From: Paraburkholderia sp. BCC1884
Lineage (GTDB): Bacteria; Pseudomonadota; Gammaproteobacteria; Burkholderiales; Burkholderiaceae
Reading direction: 5' to 3'
Assembly (NCBI RefSeq): GCF_900996225.1
Contig: NZ_CAAJGL010000079.1
Span: forward strand, 434,001-498,000
Length of the DNA stretch: 64,000 nucleotides
Below the pieces are notes generated by a model. That model searched no databases, was not told the DNA's origin, and worked only from the letters and a program-made list of their open reading frames with translations. The number at the start of each line of letters is the position of its first letter. Position 1 is the stretch's first letter. Shown in pieces: positions 53,919-62,629 of this stretch. A program made the translations under genes and the position numbers.

Positions 53919-54320
53919 CTAGCTCGCCAGATCCGCAGGCAGCTTGCCGCCGTTTGCCGCCAGCGCTTTCATCACCTGTTTGTGCAGCCAGATGTTCATG
54001 CTTGCCGAATCGTTCATGTCGCCGTCGTACTTCAACTCATGGGCGAGTTGTTTGCGATGCTCGAGGCTGCTGTCGACGCCGAGCGCCTTCAGCGTGTCGA
54101 CGATCGACACGCGCCAGTTCAGCGTTTGTCCGCTCTCGCTCACGAACTGGTCCATGACGACCGCGACGTCGACGTCGGCCAGCGGCGGCGGTGCGGGCGT
54201 AGCGGCCGGAGCCGCCGCTTGCGCCGCTGCCGGGTCCGGTGTCGGCTCGACGGTGGGGGCAGGCTGGTCGGGCTTCGCTTTGCCGAAGAGCTTGTTCACG
54301 ATGTCACCAAAGATACTCAT
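53919..54320 (-). CDS. DUF3597 family protein
   Basis: A 133-aa protein: short N-terminal helix MSIFGDIVNKLFGKA, a Pro/Ala linker (18-48), and the DUF3597 domain from about 50 (LNWRVSIVDTLKALGVDSS, then ELKYDGDMNDSASMN). The linker-plus-domain plan resembles LysM/BON-associated proteins. Function unknown. Confidence 0.88.
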   Translation of the reverse strand: MSIFGDIVNKLFGKAKPDQPAPTVEPTPDPAAAQAAAPAATPAPPPLADVDVAVVMDQFVSESGQTLNWRVSIVDTLKALGVDSSLEHRKQLAHELKYDGDMNDSASMNIWLHKQVMKALAANGGKLPADLAS

Positions 54321-54486
54321 GCTGAATCCTTTGCAGAGGGGTTAAGGAAGCTTCAGGAAGCTTCAGGGAGCAACCGACTCAACGAGTGTAGGAGATCGTG
54401 CGGACCGATGTGTCAAAAAAGGTCGACGCGGTTTTCCCGACCACACCAGGCTGTCCGGACCCGCCTTCCGCTCGTGCACCGCGCAC

Positions 54487-55386
54487 TCAATATCGCACGT
54501 CCCGCGCAAACCACTCCGCCAAAAAGTCGACGAATGCGCTGACCTTGGCCGACAACGTCAGCCGCTCGCCGTACACCGCGAATACATCCGCGCTCGGCAG
54601 CGACCATTCCGGCAACACCATCTGCAAGGCGCCCGATTGCAGATGCGCGCGCGCATCCCACTCCGAGCGCATCAGCACGCCGTGACCGTCGAGCGCCCAG
54701 CTGAGCGCGGTTTCGCCGTCGTTGGTGCTGAGGCCGCCGCGTACTTTGACGGTTTCCTGCTTGCGTCCGCGATGCAGGTGCCAGGTGCCGTACGCCGCGT
54801 CGCTCTCGCGCAGCACGATGCATTGATGCCGCTGCAGGTCGCGCGGCGTGGCGGGCGTGCCGGCGCGTGCCAGATAGTCCGGCGACGCGCACAGAAAGCG
54901 GCGGTTCGGCGCGATCTTGCGCGCGACGAGCCGGGAATCCGGCATTTGCCCAAACGCAATCCCGACGTCGTAGGCTTCGTCGGTGAGTTTCATGGCACGG
55001 TCGGTGAGTGTCAGTTGCACTTCGACTTCGGCGAACTGCCGCGAGAACGCTGAAATGACCGGCGCGATATGCCGCCGCCCGAAGCCGAACGTCGCATTGA
55101 CACGCAGCAGCCCACGCGGCACCGCGCGCCGGCTCGATACCGAACGGTCGAGTTCTTCCAGTTCCGCGAGGATCTGTGCGCCGGTCGCGAGATACATCTC
55201 GCCTTCCTGGGTGACGCTGATGCGCCGCGTCGTACGGTTCAGCAGCCGTACGCCGAGGCGCTGCTCCATCCGCGCGAGCCGCGTGGTGACGGCGGGCGGC
55301 GTGATGCCGAGTTCGCGAGCCAGCGCCGACAGGCTGCCGTGTCGGACCAGCTGGACGAAAAACGAGAGATCGGAGACGGAATCCAT
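54487..55386 (-). CDS. LysR-family regulator of the leuCD-like catabolic cluster
   Basis: A 299-aa LTTR with HTH LSALARELGITPPAVTTRLA near 18-37 and the DNA-binding linker RRISVTQEGEMYL. The effector domain belongs to the AaeR/DsdC-like group with FGFGRRHIAPVI near 100. It is divergent from the leuC-like gene across 144 bases that hold a clear inverted-repeat operator, so it is probably the cluster-specific activator, with a pathway substrate or intermediate as inducer. Confidence 0.9.
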   Translation of the reverse strand: MDSVSDLSFFVQLVRHGSLSALARELGITPPAVTTRLARMEQRLGVRLLNRTTRRISVTQEGEMYLATGAQILAELEELDRSVSSRRAVPRGLLRVNATFGFGRRHIAPVISAFSRQFAEVEVQLTLTDRAMKLTDEAYDVGIAFGQMPDSRLVARKIAPNRRFLCASPDYLARAGTPATPRDLQRHQCIVLRESDAAYGTWHLHRGRKQETVKVRGGLSTNDGETALSWALDGHGVLMRSEWDARAHLQSGALQMVLPEWSLPSADVFAVYGERLTLSAKVSAFVDFLAEWFARDVRY

Positions 55387-55392
55387 TTATAA

Positions 55393-55426
55393 ATTCAACT
55401 TAACAATAGAGTTAAGGAGATTGAAT
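55393..55426. promoter_or_regulatory. LysR operator in the divergent promoter
   Basis: CTTAAC-AATAGA-GTTAAG at 55399-55416 is a perfect 6-bp inverted repeat with six-base centre, flanked by ATTCAA and TTGAAT. It lies a few bases upstream of the LysR start codon. Fits an LTTR regulatory-binding site. Confidence 0.7.
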
Positions 55427-55530
55427 TATACGACTCCAGCTTCTGGATAAACTGTCTCCATCAAGAATGCGCCACCGATAAAACAGCGCATCGCGAGACA
55501 CATAAAGACAGACGGACAACGGAGGAACCG

Positions 55531-56955
55531 ATGCCCCGCACGCTTTACCAGAAGCTCGTCGAGTCGCACACCGTAGCGCGACTCGATGCCGAGCACATCC
55601 TGCTTTACGCAGACCTGCACATCATGAACGAGTACACCAGCCCGCAAGCGTTCAGCGGACTGGAAAGCCGCGGCCTGCCGGTACGCCGGCCCGACTCGCA
55701 AATGAGCGTCGTCGATCACGTGATTCCGACGCGGCCAGACCCGGTCGGCGAGCGCACCATCGTGATTCAGGCGGCCGCGAGCCAGGCGGGCAACTTCACG
55801 AAGAACTGCGTTCGGTACGGCATCAAGCTGTACGACGTGAACGATCCGCTGCAAGGCATCGAACACGTCGTCGCGCCGGAAACCGGTCTGATCCGGCCCG
55901 GCATGGTCGTGCTGTGCGGCGACAGCCATACGACGACTTACGGCGCGCTCGGTGCGCTCGGCTTCGGGATCGGCACCTCGGAAATCGAGCATGTGCTGGC
56001 GACCCAGACGCTCGCGTATCGCGTGGCCCGCACCATGCGTATCACGATCGACGACACGCTGCCCGCCGGGACGACCGCGAAGGACCTCGTGCTGTACCTG
56101 ATTTCGCGGATCAGCGCGCAGGGCGCGCGCGGATTTGCGGTCGAATATACCGGCGAGGCGATTGATGCGCTCAGTTCGGAAGCGCGTATGACCTTATGCA
56201 ATATGACGGTCGAGGCGGGCGCCCGCGCGGTGCTGATCGCGCCGGACGAGACCACCTTCGACTATGTGCGGGCCCGTTCGGGCAACCTCTCGGCGCAGGA
56301 GTTGGAGAGCGCCATCGACAGCTGGCGCGAACTGCGCTCGGACGACGGCGCGTCATTCGATCAGGAACTGCGTTTCTCCGCCGCCGAGGTCGCGCCGTTC
56401 GTCACGTGGGGCACGAGTCCCGATCAGGCGATCGCGGTGGACGGCCTGATTCCCGCCGCGTCCGACGCCGCCGACCCGTCCACGGGTTCGGCGACGACTC
56501 GCGCGCTCGACTACATCGGTCTTGCGGCCGGCGCGCCGATTGCCGGCACGCCGATCGATCGCGTGTTCATCGGTTCGTGCACGAATGGCCGTATCGAGGA
56601 TTTGCGCTCGGCCGCGTCGATGGTGCGCGACGGCATGCACGTGGCCTCGACGGTGCGCGCGATGGTCGTGCCCGGCTCGGGCGCGGTGCGCGACATGGCC
56701 GAACAGGAAGGGCTGTCGGACATTTTCATCCGCGCCGGTTTCGAATGGCGTCAGCCGGGCTGCTCGATGTGTCTCGCGATGAACGACGACGTGCTGCGCG
56801 CGGGCGAGCGCTGCGCCTCGACCACCAATCGCAACTTCGAAGGCCGTCAGGGCCGCGACAGCCGTACGCACTTGATGAGTCCCGCGATGGCTGCGGCGGC
56901 GGCGATTGCCGGGCGCATCGTCGATATTCGCCAGTGGGAGGGCGCGCATGTCTGA
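55531..56955 (+). CDS. Aconitase-family hydro-lyase large subunit (LeuC-like)
   Basis: A 474-aa [4Fe-4S] dehydratase large subunit. Cluster ligands are in GSCTNGR near 348-354 and GCSMCLAMNDD near 410-420. The segment VVLCGDSHTTTYGALGALGF (about 127-146) and TRPDPVGERT are typical of isopropylmalate isomerase-like enzymes. It interconverts a 2-hydroxy and 3-hydroxy acid through an alkene, with the LeuD-like subunit. In this cluster no leuA or leuB lies beside it, so leucine synthesis is unlikely. Substrate could be a substituted malate, citramalate or tricarballylate-like acid. Confidence 0.88.
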   Translation: MPRTLYQKLVESHTVARLDAEHILLYADLHIMNEYTSPQAFSGLESRGLPVRRPDSQMSVVDHVIPTRPDPVGERTIVIQAAASQAGNFTKNCVRYGIKLYDVNDPLQGIEHVVAPETGLIRPGMVVLCGDSHTTTYGALGALGFGIGTSEIEHVLATQTLAYRVARTMRITIDDTLPAGTTAKDLVLYLISRISAQGARGFAVEYTGEAIDALSSEARMTLCNMTVEAGARAVLIAPDETTFDYVRARSGNLSAQELESAIDSWRELRSDDGASFDQELRFSAAEVAPFVTWGTSPDQAIAVDGLIPAASDAADPSTGSATTRALDYIGLAAGAPIAGTPIDRVFIGSCTNGRIEDLRSAASMVRDGMHVASTVRAMVVPGSGAVRDMAEQEGLSDIFIRAGFEWRQPGCSMCLAMNDDVLRAGERCASTTNRNFEGRQGRDSRTHLMSPAMAAAAAIAGRIVDIRQWEGAHV

Positions 56956-57577
56956 TTTTTCCACCATCGAAGGCGTGGCCGCGCCGTTGCCGATCGCCAA
57001 TCTCGATACCGACCAGATCATGCCCAAGCAATTCCTGCTCGGCATCGACAAATCCGGTCTCGCCCAAGGCGTGCTGTACGACCTTCGCTTCGCCCCCGAC
57101 GGCTCGAAGCGCGCCGATTTCGTGCTGAACACGCCCGAGTATGCGGACACGCGGATTCTGGTCGGCGGTGCGAACTTCGGCTGCGGATCGAGCCGCGAGC
57201 ACGCGGTGTGGGGCTTGATGCAGTCGGGCATCGCGGCGGTGCTCGCGCCGAGCTTCGGCGAAATCTTCTTCTACAACGCGATCAACAACCGGCTGCTGCC
57301 GATCATCCTCACCGCCGAACAGATCGACGAAATCAGCGCCGATGTGGCTCAGCCCGCCACCCGCCGCCTGACGATCGACGTAGTCGAACAGGTCGTGCGC
57401 ACGGCCACGGGCCGCAGCTATCCGTTTCATATCGAAGCGCGCCACAAGCGCATGTATCTTGAAGGCCTCGACGTGCTCGGTGCGTCGCTGAGCTTGCTGC
57501 CGGACATCGAGGCGTTCGAAGCGCGGCACTGGGCCGCGAATCCCTGGGCGCGTGTGCTGCCCGGTGCGAATACCTGA
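56948..57577 (+). CDS. Aconitase-family hydro-lyase small subunit (LeuD-like)
   Basis: A 209-aa swivelling domain subunit. LPIANLDTDQIMPKQFLL at 13-30 and GGANFGCGSSREHAVWGL at about 71-88 are the two motifs contacting the substrate. The ATG lies inside the leuC-like gene, overlapping by eight bases, so equal amounts of both subunits are made. It completes the dehydratase. The residues that normally choose the isopropyl group could not be judged by eye. Confidence 0.9.
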   Translation: MSDFSTIEGVAAPLPIANLDTDQIMPKQFLLGIDKSGLAQGVLYDLRFAPDGSKRADFVLNTPEYADTRILVGGANFGCGSSREHAVWGLMQSGIAAVLAPSFGEIFFYNAINNRLLPIILTAEQIDEISADVAQPATRRLTIDVVEQVVRTATGRSYPFHIEARHKRMYLEGLDVLGASLSLLPDIEAFEARHWAANPWARVLPGANT

Positions 57578-57659
57578 TGCGTCGGCCGCCGAACCTCGCG
57601 GCGTACAGCCGACGTCATAACACGTTGTAGAAGTCCCCAAAAAAATGGAGAGCAACACC

Positions 57660-58676
57660 ATGAAACCCCTGATTGGACTCATGCTCGGCGATGTCACCGG
57701 CATCGGCCCGGAACTCGTCGTCAAGCTGCTGTCGACGCCCGAAGCGCGCGAGAAAGCCAACGTCGTGATCATCGGCGATGCGCGCGTCCTCGAACTCGGT
57801 ATGAAAGACGCCGGCGTGCGGATCGATTACCGGCTGGTGAACCACGTGCGCGAAGCACTCGACGAAAGCGCCGCCGTGCCGCTGCTGGACCTGAAGAACG
57901 TCGATCCCGCGTTGTACGAACGCGGCCAGCTGAGCGCCGAATCCGGCCGCCTGACCGGCGAAACGCTGAAGGTGATGACGGACCTCGCGCTGGCCGGCGA
58001 ACTGGACGGCATCTGCTTCGCGCCGCTCAACAAGGCCGCGCTGCATCGCGGCGGCTGGAACTACCACGACGAACATCAGATGTTCGCCGCCTGGACGGAT
58101 CATTCCGGCTACTTCGGCGAGGTCAACATCATTCCGCAGTTCTCGACCTTCCGCGTGACCTCACACGTGGCGTTGCGCAAGGCGGTCGACATGGTCAAGC
58201 CGGACCGGATCGAAGGCGCGCTGACGCTCGCCCACGACACGATGCGCGCGTTCGGCAAGACCCACCCACGTATCGGCGTCGCGGCGCTCAATCCGCACGG
58301 CGGCGAAAACGGCCTGTTCGGCGACGAGGAAATCACCATCATCCGTCCGACGCTGGAAGCGTTGCGCGCGAAGGGGCTGACGAGCGAAGGCCCGTTCCCG
58401 TCGGACACGGTGTTCATCAAGGCACGGCGCGGCGACTTCGACGCGGTGGTCATCATGTATCACGACCAGGGGCAGATTGCGACCAAGCTGCTCGGCTTCT
58501 CGTCGGGCGTGACGATGACGGGCGGCCTGAAGACGGTCTACGCGACACCCGCGCACGGCGTGGCCTACGACATCGTCGGACAGGGCAGTGCGGACGTCGG
58601 CGCGATGGCGGCGGCCTTCCGTGTCGCCACCGACAACGCGATCGCGCGGATGACGCATCCGGCTACCTCCGACTGA
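57660..58676 (+). CDS. PdxA-family dehydrogenase (PdxA2-like)
   Basis: A 338-aa NAD-dependent oxidative decarboxylase related to 4-hydroxythreonine-4-phosphate dehydrogenase. GLMLGDVTGIGPELVVKLL at 6-24, CFAPLNKAALHRGG near 120-133, NPHGGENGLFGDEE near 205-218 and the metal His in MYHDQGQIATKL near 267. The loop usually reading GHTE is DEHQMFAAWTD here. PdxA2 proteins oxidise phosphorylated sugar acids (for example threonate-4-phosphate) or dihydrodiols; no kinase is present, so an unphosphorylated acid is likely. The fold is that of LeuB. ATG 57660 after GGAGAGCAACACC. Confidence 0.88.
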   Translation: MKPLIGLMLGDVTGIGPELVVKLLSTPEAREKANVVIIGDARVLELGMKDAGVRIDYRLVNHVREALDESAAVPLLDLKNVDPALYERGQLSAESGRLTGETLKVMTDLALAGELDGICFAPLNKAALHRGGWNYHDEHQMFAAWTDHSGYFGEVNIIPQFSTFRVTSHVALRKAVDMVKPDRIEGALTLAHDTMRAFGKTHPRIGVAALNPHGGENGLFGDEEITIIRPTLEALRAKGLTSEGPFPSDTVFIKARRGDFDAVVIMYHDQGQIATKLLGFSSGVTMTGGLKTVYATPAHGVAYDIVGQGSADVGAMAAAFRVATDNAIARMTHPATSD

Positions 58677-58742
58677 CACGCCGGGCGAGGCGGTCCGGCC
58701 ACGCGCAAAAGCAGTACACCATCATCAGTGAGAGAGACGACC

Positions 58743-59621
58743 ATGCTTGAGAATTTCAAAAAGAGCGTCATCAAGACGAGCGGCGCAGAAATCGTAACCG
58801 TGACGGCCGGCAAGGGTCCGCCGCTTCTGCTCATGCACGGCAATCCGTTCAACCATCTGTCGTGGCACAAGATCGCGCCGAAGCTCGCGGAAGACTTCAC
58901 CGTCGTGCTGACTGACTTGCGCGGCTACGGCGACAGTTCGAAACCGGCCGGCGGCGGCGACCACTCGGAGTACTCGTTCCGCGCGATGGCGCAGGACCAG
59001 GTGGAAGTGATGCAGACGCTCGGCTTCGACACCTTCAACGCGGCCGGTCACGACCGCGGCGCGCGCGTGTTGCACCGGATGTGTCTCGATCATCCGGACA
59101 AAGTGCTGAAGGCGGGCTTCATGGACATGCTGCCGCAGCATCATCTGCTCAACAACGTGACGCGGCAGTGGGGCAAGTTCTCGTGGCATTGGTTCTTCAT
59201 GGCGCAGGACTTTCCGACACCCGAAAAGATGATGGGCGCGGACCCCGAGTTCTTCATTCGCCGCAAGTTGTCGAAGACCGATCAGGGCACCTCGTTCTTC
59301 GGGCCTGAAGCGCTGCAGGACTACATCCGCTGCATCAGGAATCCGGAAACGATCCACGGCATGTGCGAGGACTATCGCGCGACCTTCGGCATCGATCTGG
59401 AGATGGACACGGCCGACTTCGAAGCGGGCCGCCGCGTCGAAACGCCGGCGCTGATCCTGTGGGGCGAGAAGGGCGGCGTGGGCCGTAACCATAACGCGGC
59501 GGAAGTCTGGGGACGCTACGCGAACCGCATCGTCAGAACCGCGACCGTGCCGTCCGGACACTATCTGCAGGAGGAGTGTCCAGAGCAGACGTACGACGTG
59601 CTGCAGGGCTTTTTCCGCTAG
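58743..59621 (+). CDS. Alpha/beta hydrolase, fluoroacetate-dehalogenase type
   Basis: A 292-aa enzyme with the whole catalytic set known for fluoroacetate dehalogenase (RPA1163 type): Asp104 nucleophile in GHDRGAR with Arg105 and Arg108 as carboxylate grips, Asp128, His149-Trp150 (SWHWFFMAQ) for halide, Tyr211 in MCEDYRA, and His273 in SGHYLQEE. It would displace halide from 2-halo acids via an ester on Asp, or hydrolyse an ester or epoxide ring of a related acid. It follows the pdxA-like gene in the cluster. ATG 58743 favoured over GTG 58728. Confidence 0.87.
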   Translation: MLENFKKSVIKTSGAEIVTVTAGKGPPLLLMHGNPFNHLSWHKIAPKLAEDFTVVLTDLRGYGDSSKPAGGGDHSEYSFRAMAQDQVEVMQTLGFDTFNAAGHDRGARVLHRMCLDHPDKVLKAGFMDMLPQHHLLNNVTRQWGKFSWHWFFMAQDFPTPEKMMGADPEFFIRRKLSKTDQGTSFFGPEALQDYIRCIRNPETIHGMCEDYRATFGIDLEMDTADFEAGRRVETPALILWGEKGGVGRNHNAAEVWGRYANRIVRTATVPSGHYLQEECPEQTYDVLQGFFR

Positions 59622-59719
59622 CCGTACCCGGGTCTGGACCACCAGGCAGGCGCATGGGCGGTGTCGCGCACGACGCGCGCCGTCCGTGACAGACCGGCCG
59701 GTACTACATGGAGGATGAC

Positions 59720-61048
59720 ATGGCCGTTTCAGAGCCAACGCCGCAGGCCGGCCCGCAGCCGCAAGCTGGGCCGCCCGCGCGCAAACGCAAGACACCGCTC
59801 ACGCTGGTGCTGTTATGCATCATGGCTTTCATCATGTACGTCGACCGGACCAACATGTCCGTCGCGGCGCCTGTGATCAGCCGTGAACTTGGTTTTAGCA
59901 ACACGCATCTGGGGCTGATCTTTTCGGCCTTCGCGGTCGCCTATAGCGTCTTCATGATTCCGGGCGGCTGGCACAGCGACCGGATCGGCGCGCGCAAGGG
60001 CATGCTGGTGTATGGCGTGCTCTGGTCGGTGGCGACCATTGCGACGGGGATCGTCGGCAGTTTCGTGGCGTTGCTGGTGGCGCGTTTCGCGGTCGGTGTC
60101 GGCGAAGCACCGATCTATCCGACGGCGGCGCGCATGATCGGCCGCGTGGTGCCCGAAGAAGGGCGCGGCACCGCGCTCGGCGCGATGCACGCGGTCGGGC
60201 GTCTGGCGAATGCGCTCGCGCCGTTGATCGTGACCTCGCTGATCGTGATGTTCTCGTGGCGGTTGACCTTCATCATTCTCGGCGGCGTCACGCTCGTCTA
60301 CATGTTCGTGATGTACTTCACGCTCGGCGACCCGAACCGGCGTGCTGCGCAGGATGGCGTACCGGTTGCCGCCGAAGCCGCGCCCAAGGCGAAGCCGGTC
60401 GACTGGCCCGACATGATCCGCCGGGTCTGGCCCGCCGCCGCGACCTGTTTCTGTCATGGCTGGGTGCTGTGGTTTTTCCTCAACTGGATTCCGTCGTTTT
60501 TCGCGCAGCGTTACGGCATGAAGCTCGGTCACACGGCGGTGTTTTCGACGCTCGTGCTGCTCGGCGGGATGGTCGGCACCTTCGTCGGCGGCATGTTGTG
60601 CGACTGGCATTACCGGCGCAGCGGCGACCGGCTGCGTTCGCGCCGCGACGTGATCATCTTCGGCTTTCTCGCGTCGATGCTCGGACTGGTTCCTCTGCTG
60701 TTGACGCACAACCTGGTCATCAGCGCGTGCAGCCTGAGTTTCGCGTTCTTCTGTTCGGAGATCGCGGACTCGCCGCTGTGGGTGATCGGCACCGAGGTGT
60801 CGCACGAACACTCGGCGACGTCGGCGGCCTGTACGTTCACCGGCATGGCGCTGGCGGGCGCGGCCTCGCCGGTGGCGGTGGGCATCGTGCTCGATCTGTC
60901 GCACGGCAACTGGCTGGTCGCGTTCGGCACCTCGATGCTGGTGCTCCTGCTCGGGCCGATCTTCGCAATGCGCATCCGGCTCGACGTCGAGAAACCCGGC
61001 GCCGAGGCCGAGGTGTGTCTGCCGGTCGCTCAGGCGTCGTCGCAATGA
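59720..61048 (+). CDS. MFS transporter, anion:cation symporter (ACS) type
   Basis: A 442-aa 12-helix importer of the sugar-acid/hexuronate (ACS) family. A 30-residue hydrophilic start precedes FIMYVDRTNMSVAAPVISRE near 37-56, the ACS signature. GWHSDRIGARKGML near 84-97 follows helix 2. It probably imports the organic acid degraded by the enzymes upstream. ATG 59720 follows CATGGAGGATGAC; the upstream ATG at 59708 is in frame but lacks a site. Confidence 0.88.
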   Translation: MAVSEPTPQAGPQPQAGPPARKRKTPLTLVLLCIMAFIMYVDRTNMSVAAPVISRELGFSNTHLGLIFSAFAVAYSVFMIPGGWHSDRIGARKGMLVYGVLWSVATIATGIVGSFVALLVARFAVGVGEAPIYPTAARMIGRVVPEEGRGTALGAMHAVGRLANALAPLIVTSLIVMFSWRLTFIILGGVTLVYMFVMYFTLGDPNRRAAQDGVPVAAEAAPKAKPVDWPDMIRRVWPAAATCFCHGWVLWFFLNWIPSFFAQRYGMKLGHTAVFSTLVLLGGMVGTFVGGMLCDWHYRRSGDRLRSRRDVIIFGFLASMLGLVPLLLTHNLVISACSLSFAFFCSEIADSPLWVIGTEVSHEHSATSAACTFTGMALAGAASPVAVGIVLDLSHGNWLVAFGTSMLVLLLGPIFAMRIRLDVEKPGAEAEVCLPVAQASSQ

Positions 61049-61231
61049 CTGGAAGCGGCCTAACGAAAGCCGCCTAGTCCGGCGTACTCCATCGTCTGAA
61101 GTTCGATTCTCGGGGCGCAAGCCCGGAGGGGAAACGTGCGCGCCGGATTTTTGCGCGCAACGGTTCGCAGCACCTTGCATCACCCACTCTTTTTCAATCG
61201 CAGTTACGACTATAAGAAGCAGGAGACGGCA

Positions 61232-62392
61232 ATGAAAAAATGGATCCTCACGGCGGGCGTCAGCGTGCTGGCCACAACGAGCGCGCATGCGCAAAGCAGC
61301 GTCACGTTCTACGGCTTGCTCGATGCGGGCGTCAGTTACGTCACTAACGCGGCGAATTCGAAAGGCGGCTCGTCGCATAACTTCAAGTTCGACGACGGCG
61401 TGATCCAGGGCAATCGCTGGGGCTTCAGGGGCAGCGAGGATCTGGGTGGCGGCATGCACGCGATCTTTACCCTGGAAGGCGGCTTCGCGGTCGGCACCGG
61501 CGTCGCCTCGCAGGGCGGCGATCTGTTCGGACGACAGGCGTTCGTGGGTATTTCGCAGGACGGCGTCGGCGCGCTGACATTCGGCCGGCAGTATTCGTTC
61601 TCGACCGATTACATCTCGCGCTTCGCGGCGGGCGGCGTGACGGTCGGCAACTACGCATTCAGGATGAACGACGTCGATCAGTTGACGTCGAGCCGCATCA
61701 ACAACGCGATCAAGTTTTCGAGCGCGGATTTCTCCGGGCTGACATTCGGCGCCATGTACGGCTTCTCGAATCAGGCAGGCGACTTCGCGGGCTCACCGAC
61801 CACCACCACCGGCGGCGTGACGACGCAAGGTTCGTCGCGCACTTACAGCTTCGGCGCGAACTACATTCACGGGCCATTCTCGATGGGCGCGGCTTATACG
61901 GACATTCGCTATCCGACCTCGTCGTCGCCGGCATTTCCGATCACGATCGCGAACGTGAACACATTCGGCAACAAGGATTTGCGCACGATCGGCGTGGGTG
62001 CCAAATACGACTTCGGCAAGGTGCTGGTGTTCGGCAACTGGACGAATACGCGCTTCGAGGGCACGCTCGGCCAGTCCTCGCACTTCAACAACTATGAAAT
62101 CGACGGCCGTTATATGTTCACGCCGGCGTTATCGGCGGCGCTGGCTTATACGTTTTCGGATCTGTCGGGGTCGTCGACGGGTCGATGGAATCAGGTCAGC
62201 TCGATTCTCGACTATCAGTTGAGCAAGCGCACCGACGTGTATGTGATCGGCGTGTATCAGAAGGCGTCGGGCAGCAATAACGGCGTGCAGGTGCAGGCGG
62301 AAATTGGCTCGAGCTCCAGCTTCTTCGGCAATTCAGGCAGCGGCTCGAATAAGCAGATCGCCGCGCGCATCGGCATGCGCCACCGTTTCTGA
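61232..62392 (+). CDS. General porin (Gram-negative porin_4 family)
   Basis: A 386-aa outer-membrane beta-barrel. Signal peptide MKKWILTAGVSVLATTSAHA, then SSVTFYGLLDAGVSYV, the classical Burkholderia porin start, RWGFRGSEDLGGGMHAIFTLE near 62-82 and terminal Phe in GMRHRF required for barrel assembly. Trimeric pore for small solutes. ATG 61232 after AGGAGACGGCA. It may serve the transport cluster upstream, though it has its own leader. Confidence 0.93.
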   Translation: MKKWILTAGVSVLATTSAHAQSSVTFYGLLDAGVSYVTNAANSKGGSSHNFKFDDGVIQGNRWGFRGSEDLGGGMHAIFTLEGGFAVGTGVASQGGDLFGRQAFVGISQDGVGALTFGRQYSFSTDYISRFAAGGVTVGNYAFRMNDVDQLTSSRINNAIKFSSADFSGLTFGAMYGFSNQAGDFAGSPTTTTGGVTTQGSSRTYSFGANYIHGPFSMGAAYTDIRYPTSSSPAFPITIANVNTFGNKDLRTIGVGAKYDFGKVLVFGNWTNTRFEGTLGQSSHFNNYEIDGRYMFTPALSAALAYTFSDLSGSSTGRWNQVSSILDYQLSKRTDVYVIGVYQKASGSNNGVQVQAEIGSSSSFFGNSGSGSNKQIAARIGMRHRF

Positions 62393-62499
62393 GCGAAGGA
62401 AAAAACACCAGCATGAAATCCGACAGCCGGACACCCGACGACGACGTCTGACCGACCAAGGCTTCCCCGGCGCCGCCGGGTGCCGCTGCGGACCCCACT

Positions 62500-62566
62500 T
62501 GCCGCTCTCAGCCCAGAGCGGCACGATTTGCCCGTTGCGCCGTGCATGCTGCACGACGCAACGGGC
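62500..62566. repeat. two stem-loops between porin and glxR
   Basis: TGCCGCTCT...AGAGCGGCA at 62500-62523 and a long hairpin at 62530-62566 (GCCCGTTGCG C CGTGCA, loop TGC, complement, one mismatch). The genes are convergent. No T-run, so function as terminators is uncertain. Confidence 0.6.
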
Positions 62567-62629
62567 GCCCCACCTTCGATTGCCACGACGTAGACGGCGC
62601 GGCAATCCGTGTTACTTCACATCAGCTAA

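Noticed and set aside
55531..57577. leucine biosynthesis leuCD
   Set aside because: No leuA or leuB nearby and an own LysR regulator; cannot be fully excluded without the rest of the genome.
57660..58676. pyridoxal-phosphate biosynthesis role for the pdxA-like gene
   Set aside because: Altered GHTE-type loop and placement between leuD-like and hydrolase genes; a catabolic PdxA2 is more likely.
59813..61459. 548-aa open frame on the minus strand over the MFS gene
   Set aside because: Antisense shadow of the MFS transporter; very rich in His/Arg/Gln, a typical result of high-GC third positions, no domain.
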